Assembly (NCBI GenBank): GCA_030698575.1
Contig: JAUYMQ010000645.1
Span: 1-18,154 of the forward strand
Length of the DNA stretch: 18,154 nucleotides
Direction: 5' to 3'
Source of the DNA: Deltaproteobacteria bacterium
GTDB taxonomy: Bacteria; JAUYMQ01
The notes beneath the pieces were generated by a model, which worked only from the letters and a program-made list of their open reading frames with translations, had not been told where the DNA came from and did not search any database. Both the position numbers and the translations under genes were made by a program. The first letter of the stretch is position 1; the number at the start of each line of letters is the position of its first letter. Of the stretch, positions 13,288-18,154 are shown piece after piece.

Positions 13288-14094
13288 GTGACCAGCTACC
13301 AGTTCGCTTGGCCTGGACCTAGCCCTCATTGGCGGGAGGAAGACGCCCAACAGGTGGGGCTCAAGTTCGGCGACAAGGGCACGCACACGAGCCGTACGAT
13401 GATGCTCGAGGAGCTCGCGACGGTATTGTCCGCGGTCCCCGAGCTCGGCACACGAGAGGATTACGAACATGCGATCGTTTCCGACAACTGCCTCGGCAAA
13501 CCCACCGGCTCCACACGTCGGCTGAGCCGCCAACGTCTCGCCGAGCTTTACGCCCTCGATCCGACGGTTCCTCTCTTTAGGGTGCTGCGGCGACTCTGGC
13601 GGGTCGAGGATTCAGGACGACCCCTGCTTGCCCTCTTGTCCGCCATGGCGCGCGATCCATTACTCCGCGCCACAGCGCCCTCGGTGCTGTCCCTCACGGA
13701 GGGTGAGGAGTTCCGGCGAGTCGGAGTACGAGACACTCTCCGTGAGGCGGTGGGAGATCGACTCAATGACAGCACCCTCGACAAGGTCGTCCGCAACGCC
13801 GCGAGTTCATGGAGTCAAGCGGGGCACCTGAGCGGGCGCACGTTCAAGGTCCGTCGGCGTGTGCACCCAACACCTGCGACCGTCGCATACGCGCTCTATC
13901 TTGGCGTCAAGACCGGATTCAGCGGAATCGACTTGTTCACGAGCGGTTGGATAGCATCGCTTGACGCGGACCCATCGACGGCGCGCGAGGTCGCGTTGAC
14001 TGCCAAACGACTCGGACTCATCGACCTTCGCTTGTCCGATGACATTTTCCAATTGAACGTCGACCGCCTGGACCCTTGGGCGGGGAAGGCTTGA
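13288..14094 (+). CDS. BrxA-like first gene of the BREX operon
   Basis: The 268-residue protein is chosen from GTG 13288 (GTG ACC AGC TAC), with GGAG 11 bases upstream; the longer frame from a TTG at 13159 would start inside the promoter region. The middle part (EHAIVSDNCLGKPTGSTRRL, then SRQRLAELYALDPTVPLFRVLRRLW) resembles the BrxA/DUF1819 pattern in which a conserved Asn-Leu helix is followed by a thread of helices, but the N-terminal 50 residues and the C-terminal GIDLFTSGWIASLDAD region are unlike E. coli BrxA. It ends 3 bp before brxB, the usual place of brxA. BrxA is a small DNA-binding protein of BREX; its exact role is unsettled. The functional equivalence is inferred from position and weak similarity. 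Confidence 0.6.
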   Translation: MTSYQFAWPGPSPHWREEDAQQVGLKFGDKGTHTSRTMMLEELATVLSAVPELGTREDYEHAIVSDNCLGKPTGSTRRLSRQRLAELYALDPTVPLFRVLRRLWRVEDSGRPLLALLSAMARDPLLRATAPSVLSLTEGEEFRRVGVRDTLREAVGDRLNDSTLDKVVRNAASSWSQAGHLSGRTFKVRRRVHPTPATVAYALYLGVKTGFSGIDLFTSGWIASLDADPSTAREVALTAKRLGLIDLRLSDDIFQLNVDRLDPWAGKA

Positions 14095-14097
14095 ATA

Positions 14098-14661
14098 ATG
14101 GGCCGCATTGAGGATCTCGCAGAGCGATACGGGCGGGATATCGCGACGCCCTGGCAACGCACCGTCGCCGGTGCGCAGCGGGTCGTCATGGTGGTATACG
14201 ACAAGGATCTGGAGCGCACGCTCCGCGCCCGGCGGCAAGCGTTCGAGCTTGAGACGCAAAAGGCCTTGCACGACTGGTTCGAGGTGGACGTTACAGATGC
14301 ATTCGGCCGCTGGATGGCGTCCAGCGAATACCGCGAGGCGTACTTCGAGTCTCCGGAAGATCTCGAGCTCAAACTCGAGGCCGAGTTCGCCGAAGTCGTT
14401 GCCGAACGGATTCGAGCCACGCTCGCTCGTCCCGACGTCACGGCGAATTCTGTGGTCGCGGTGCTCGGCGTTGGATCGCTATACGGGCTAACGCGCGTGT
14501 CGAAAGTGCTGAAGCTGGTGGAGGGAGATATCAAGGGACGGCTGGTCGTCTTTTTTCCCGGCCAGTACGAGCAGAACAACTATCGCCTGCTGGATGCGCG
14601 GGATGGATGGAACTACATGGCAGTGCCGATCAGTCTGCACGGCACAGGAGAAACGCAATGA
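14098..14661 (+). CDS. brxB: BrxB (DUF1788), BREX component
   Basis: The 187-residue protein matches the DUF1788/BrxB pattern: an N-terminal helical domain (RQAFELETQKALHDWFEVDVTDAF), then VVAVLGVGSLYGLTRVSKVLKLVEGDIKGRLVVFFPGQYEQNNYRLLDARDGWNYMAVPI, the conserved C-terminal block of the family. BrxB is required for BREX activity but has no defined enzymatic function; it is thought to act within the BREX complex. The ATG at 14098 is preceded by GGGGAAGG eight bases upstream, and the gene begins 3 bp after the BrxA-like stop. Its stop TGA overlaps the ATG of brxC (ATGA), so translation is coupled. Identification is confident. Confidence 0.93.
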   Translation: MGRIEDLAERYGRDIATPWQRTVAGAQRVVMVVYDKDLERTLRARRQAFELETQKALHDWFEVDVTDAFGRWMASSEYREAYFESPEDLELKLEAEFAEVVAERIRATLARPDVTANSVVAVLGVGSLYGLTRVSKVLKLVEGDIKGRLVVFFPGQYEQNNYRLLDARDGWNYMAVPISLHGTGETQ

Positions 14662-17600
14662 AGATTACCGAGATCCTACAGCGCGATCCGAAGACGAACC
14701 CTCTCGTCAACCAGGGGCAGGCGCGCATCGTGGATCGTACCACGGCGCGAGAGGTGGCAGAACTGAAGGCGGAACTGGGCACATTCGTGTGTGAGGGTGA
14801 GTACTCCGAAGCGATCCAGCGGATTCTGTCGTCGTACCTCGCGAACCTGCAACACACCAGCCAAAAGGCCGCCTGGGTGAGTGGGTTCTTCGGCAGTGGC
14901 AAGTCGCATCTCCTCAAGATGCTCTGCCACCTGTGGCAGGATACCGCCTTTGATGACGGGTCCACCGCCCGGAGCCTGGTGCCGGCACTGCCGCAAGAGA
15001 TTCGCGCGCTATTGCGCGAACTGGACACGGCTGGCAAGCGGGCCGGGGGCCTGCTAGCAGCGGCGGGGTCGTTGCCGGGCGGTACCACCGATAACGTGCG
15101 GCTGACCGTGCTGGGCGTCCTTCTGCGCGGCGCGGATCTTCCGGAGCAATACGCCCAGGCGCGTTTTTGCCTGTGGCTACACGAGCGTGGGTTCTACGAC
15201 CGCGTGCGTGAGGCCGTAACCTCAGCGGGCAAGTCTTGGGACTCAGAGCTCAACAACTTGTACGTGAGCGATGTGCTCGCGAAATCTCTGCTCGGTTGTG
15301 ATCCCGCGTTTGCTCCCAACGAGGTCGAAGCCCGCAAGACGATCCGGGCCCAGTTCGATCAACCGAAGACGGACATTCCGACAAACGAGTTCCTACGAAT
15401 CGCCAAACAAGCCCTCGCACTCCGGGGGCGCGACGGGCGCCTGCCATGCACGCTGCTCGTTCTGGACGAGGTACAGCAGTATATCGGCGGGTCCGTCGAG
15501 CGTTCCACGCTCGTCACGGAAGTCGTCGAAGCGATCTCGAAACAACTCGATGGCCACGTGATGGTGGTCGGCGCCGGCCAGAGCGCACTATCTGAGCAGC
15601 AACTGTTTCACAAGATGCTCGACCGGTTCACGATTCGCGCCCAGCTCTCCGACACGGACGTCGAGGCGGTGACGCGCAAGGTGCTCCTCCAAAAGAAGCC
15701 GGCAGCAGTCGCAAAGATCCGAGAGTTCCTCAAGCAGCACGACGGGGAGATCTCCCGCCAGCTCCACGGGTCGCGTGTCGGCGCGTCGATGGAAGACGAC
15801 GCCGTAATCGTCGATGACTACCCTTTGCTTCCGGTGCGGCGCCGCTTTTGGGAGCACGTCTTCCGGGCCGTGGACTTAGCAGGAACGCACAGTCAGTTAC
15901 GTTCGCAGCTGCGCATCATCCACGATGCGGTGAGCAAGCTGTCGGATCGCGAGCTGGGAGCAGTTGTGGCCGCCGACGAGCTCTATGAGGCGCTGGCTCC
16001 CGAAATGGTCAACACCGGCGCCCTCCTCAGGGAGATCAATGAGCGGATCATCAAGCTCTCGGAAAGCGGGACGAAGGAAGCCAAACTTGCGCGCCGTATC
16101 GCGGGGCTCGTTTTCCTGATCGGCAGGTTGCCGCGCGAGGGGGGCGCCGACATCGGGGTCCGCGCCACCAAGGACCACTTGGCGGACCTATTGGTCGATG
16201 ACCTGCGCGGGGACAACGGGAAGCTGAGAAGCGAAGTGGAGGCGACCCTGGCCAGTCTCGCCCAGGACGGTGTGCTCATGCAGGTCGGCGACGAGTACCG
16301 ACTGCAAACCCGCGAGGGAAGTGAGTGGGATCGCGAGTACCGTAACCGCCTTACTCGTGTCACAGGTGACGAAGTCGCAATCACAACCGAGCGCGAGCGT
16401 CTGCTCTACGGGGAGATCGGCCGTGTGCTGGGCAGTATCCGCCTCCAGCACGGCAAGGCAAAGGAGACGCGACAGCTGGCGGTCCACCGAGATCAGACGC
16501 CACCGCCGCCCGCCACCGATGCGATCCCCGTTTGGATTCGCGACGGGTGGTCAGGGCAGGAAAAGGACATGGTGGACGCCGCGCGTCGCGCCGGAGCCGA
16601 TGGCGCCGTCGTGTATACGTTTCTGGCGCGGCAAGCCCCGGAGGACTTCCGCGAGGCCATCGTTGAATCACTCGCCGCGCAGCAAGCCCTTGATGCGAGG
16701 GGCCACCCGACTACGCCGGAAGGGCAGGAAGCCCGCCGCAGCATGGAGAGTCGCGTAGCGCTCGCTACGAAGCGCCGAGACGATTTGGTGCGTCAAATCG
16801 TCGCCAATGCCAAGGTCTTCCAGGGTGGAGGTAGCGAGGTACTCGATAACGTCCTCGACGAGCGACTGCGCTCGGCGGCTAGCGCTTCCATTACCCGACT
16901 ATACCCGCAGTTCGACGAGGCTGATGCACTGGCCACTGCGTGGGACAGTGCTATCAAACGCGCCCGCGACGGCGCTGACCACCCGCTCCAACCGGTGGGG
17001 CACACGGGACCGATCGAGGATCATCCTGTATGCCGGCAGGTGCGGCAGACGATCGGGGCCGGCGCGACAGGAACGACGGTGCGGAAGGCTCTCCGGGCGG
17101 CTCCCTATGGTTGGCCGCAGGATGCGATTGACGCGGCGCTCATCGCCCTCCACCGCACGCAGCACGTGACCGTCGTCCTGAACGGCGTGCCGGTGCAGCT
17201 TGGTCAGCTCGACCAGAACAAAATTGCGAAAGCGGAGTTCAAGGCCGAGAAAATCACGCTAAACGCGACCGACCGTATTGCGATTCGGTCAGTCTTCAGC
17301 TCGGCCGGCGTGAATTGCAAGTCCAACGAAGAAGGCCTGCGTGCCGGCGAGTTCCTCGCGGCACTCGGGCGGTTGGCCGACGCAGCCGGCGGTGACGCGC
17401 CCCTGCCGCAACCGCCGTCCCAGGCCGTCATCCAAGAGCTGCGAGCGCTGGTGGGCAACGAGCAACTGGTGGCGATTCGGAATCGTGCGGAGGATCTAAA
17501 GAAGGAGATCGAGAGCTGGAAGAAGACCGCGGATCTCGCCGCGCAGCGTCGTCCCACCTGGGCGCTCGTGGAGCACCTTACGCGCCACGCGGCGAGCATT

Positions 17601-18122
17601 CCCGCCGCGCGCGAGGCGATCTCGCAGGCCGAGGCTATCTGGGCTGGCCGCATGCTCTTGGAGCCGAATGACCCGGCGACGCCGGTTCGGGCGGCGCTGG
17701 CTGGGATGCTGCGTCAGGCAGTGACCGAGGCAAACTCCGAACGACAACGCGCGTATACCGCTGGCACGGCGCGTCTCGAGAGCAGCAGTGTTTGGAAGCG
17801 GCTTCCGGGCCCCGATCAGACGAAGATTCTGTCGGACGTCGCGCTCGTGAAGCCCGGGACAGAAGATGTTCGGACCGATGAGGCGCTGCTCGCTGCTCTC
17901 GACCGCCACACTCTTGAGGCACGCCGCTCGGAGGCCGACGCCGTGGCGGGAAGGGTCGAGCGGGCGCTCGAGCTGGCCGCCCGGGCTCTCGAACCCAAGG
18001 TGCAGATGGTGAGCCTCGAGCGTGCGACGCTCCGGACAGAGGCCGAGGTTGGTGAATGGCTCGATCGGCAGAAAGTAAGGCTGACCGAGGCGCTGAAGCA
18101 TGGCCCGGTGTTCGTAAGCTGA
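14658..18122 (+). CDS. brxC: BrxC (PglY-type) P-loop ATPase of BREX
   Basis: The 1154-residue protein has the BrxC start MKITEILQRDPKTNPLVNQGQ, a Walker A GFFGSGKS (76-83) in the context SGFFGSGKSHLLKML, and a Walker B LLVLDEV (266-272). The length (about 1150-1200) is normal for BrxC. Long helical, basic stretches follow in the C-terminal two thirds. BrxC is an AAA+-like ATPase that works with PglX and PglZ to modify host DNA and block phage replication. The start at 14658 (AGGAGAAACGC ahead of the ATG) is chosen over an upstream ATG at 14607 because of that ribosome binding site and the ATGA overlap with brxB. No frameshift or missing motif is apparent, so the gene looks intact. Confidence 0.96.
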   Translation: MKITEILQRDPKTNPLVNQGQARIVDRTTAREVAELKAELGTFVCEGEYSEAIQRILSSYLANLQHTSQKAAWVSGFFGSGKSHLLKMLCHLWQDTAFDDGSTARSLVPALPQEIRALLRELDTAGKRAGGLLAAAGSLPGGTTDNVRLTVLGVLLRGADLPEQYAQARFCLWLHERGFYDRVREAVTSAGKSWDSELNNLYVSDVLAKSLLGCDPAFAPNEVEARKTIRAQFDQPKTDIPTNEFLRIAKQALALRGRDGRLPCTLLVLDEVQQYIGGSVERSTLVTEVVEAISKQLDGHVMVVGAGQSALSEQQLFHKMLDRFTIRAQLSDTDVEAVTRKVLLQKKPAAVAKIREFLKQHDGEISRQLHGSRVGASMEDDAVIVDDYPLLPVRRRFWEHVFRAVDLAGTHSQLRSQLRIIHDAVSKLSDRELGAVVAADELYEALAPEMVNTGALLREINERIIKLSESGTKEAKLARRIAGLVFLIGRLPREGGADIGVRATKDHLADLLVDDLRGDNGKLRSEVEATLASLAQDGVLMQVGDEYRLQTREGSEWDREYRNRLTRVTGDEVAITTERERLLYGEIGRVLGSIRLQHGKAKETRQLAVHRDQTPPPPATDAIPVWIRDGWSGQEKDMVDAARRAGADGAVVYTFLARQAPEDFREAIVESLAAQQALDARGHPTTPEGQEARRSMESRVALATKRRDDLVRQIVANAKVFQGGGSEVLDNVLDERLRSAASASITRLYPQFDEADALATAWDSAIKRARDGADHPLQPVGHTGPIEDHPVCRQVRQTIGAGATGTTVRKALRAAPYGWPQDAIDAALIALHRTQHVTVVLNGVPVQLGQLDQNKIAKAEFKAEKITLNATDRIAIRSVFSSAGVNCKSNEEGLRAGEFLAALGRLADAAGGDAPLPQPPSQAVIQELRALVGNEQLVAIRNRAEDLKKEIESWKKTADLAAQRRPTWALVEHLTRHAASIPAAREAISQAEAIWAGRMLLEPNDPATPVRAALAGMLRQAVTEANSERQRAYTAGTARLESSSVWKRLPGPDQTKILSDVALVKPGTEDVRTDEALLAALDRHTLEARRSEADAVAGRVERALELAARALEPKVQMVSLERATLRTEAEVGEWLDRQKVRLTEALKHGPVFVS

Positions 18123-18134
18123 GGTAAGCGACGG

Positions 18135-18154
18135 ATGCCCACATTAGCGAAGGA
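18135..18154 (+). CDS. Start of the next BREX gene (truncated by the window)
   Basis: Twelve bases after the brxC stop, an ATG at 18135 opens a frame reading MPTLAK to the window end, with GAGG at 18121-18124 ten bases upstream. In the common BREX order brxA-brxB-brxC-pglX this would be the adenine methyltransferase pglX, but six codons cannot confirm that. Confidence 0.4.

Noticed and set aside
1-18154. tRNA, rRNA, integrase or transposase gene
   Set aside because: None was recognised on either strand, so island borders or an attachment site cannot be claimed.

Overview
The window is high-GC DNA with mostly short gaps, a Hanks-type kinase, many dispersed hairpin repeats and small hypothetical genes. 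This style suits a soil-type bacterium such as Gemmatimonadota or a similar phylum. That placement is an inference from style only; no rRNA or marker gene is present.

Left part (1-4009): a truncated Ser/Thr kinase, a DUF1697 protein, a secreted DUF1579-like protein, a secreted DUF4384 protein with a Tyr/Gly-rich and Arg-rich tail, and a two-gene cassette (ribbon-helix-helix protein plus MNT-type nucleotidyltransferase) that looks like a toxin-antitoxin pair with its own dyad operator.

Repeat-rich spacer (4010-4833): about 820 bp without a convincing gene. It holds a 33-nt dispersed repeat whose second copy lies at 1376, two small hairpins with the same CTGAAG core, an array of about 17 degenerate 21-bp units bounded by an 11-bp inverted repeat, and a pair of REP-like hairpins. 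A near-identical REP-like hairpin sits inside the coding sequence of the large helicase gene at 9239-9284.

Right part (4834-18154): an alpha-helical hypothetical gene, then what reads as a defence island. It has a Panacea-domain antitoxin with a small toxin (5663-6674), then six genes on the minus strand: an MqsR-like toxin, an MqsA-like antitoxin with an 80-residue tail, a SecB-like chaperone, a PIN-domain protein, a GGCT-like protein, and a 1136-residue protein joining a RecB/Cas4-like nuclease, a DEDD exonuclease and an SF1B helicase. The first three form a toxin-antitoxin-chaperone (TAC) module. Divergently on the plus strand begins a BREX phage-resistance operon (BrxA-like, BrxB, BrxC, and the first codons of the next gene).

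The most interesting site is the TAC/BREX divergent region. Two outward-facing TTGACA -35 boxes (13160-13165 minus, 13196-13201 plus) share one exact dyad axis with a perfect 9-2-9 palindrome at 13171-13190. This suggests that a single regulator, perhaps the MqsA-type antitoxin, controls both the TAC operon and BREX.
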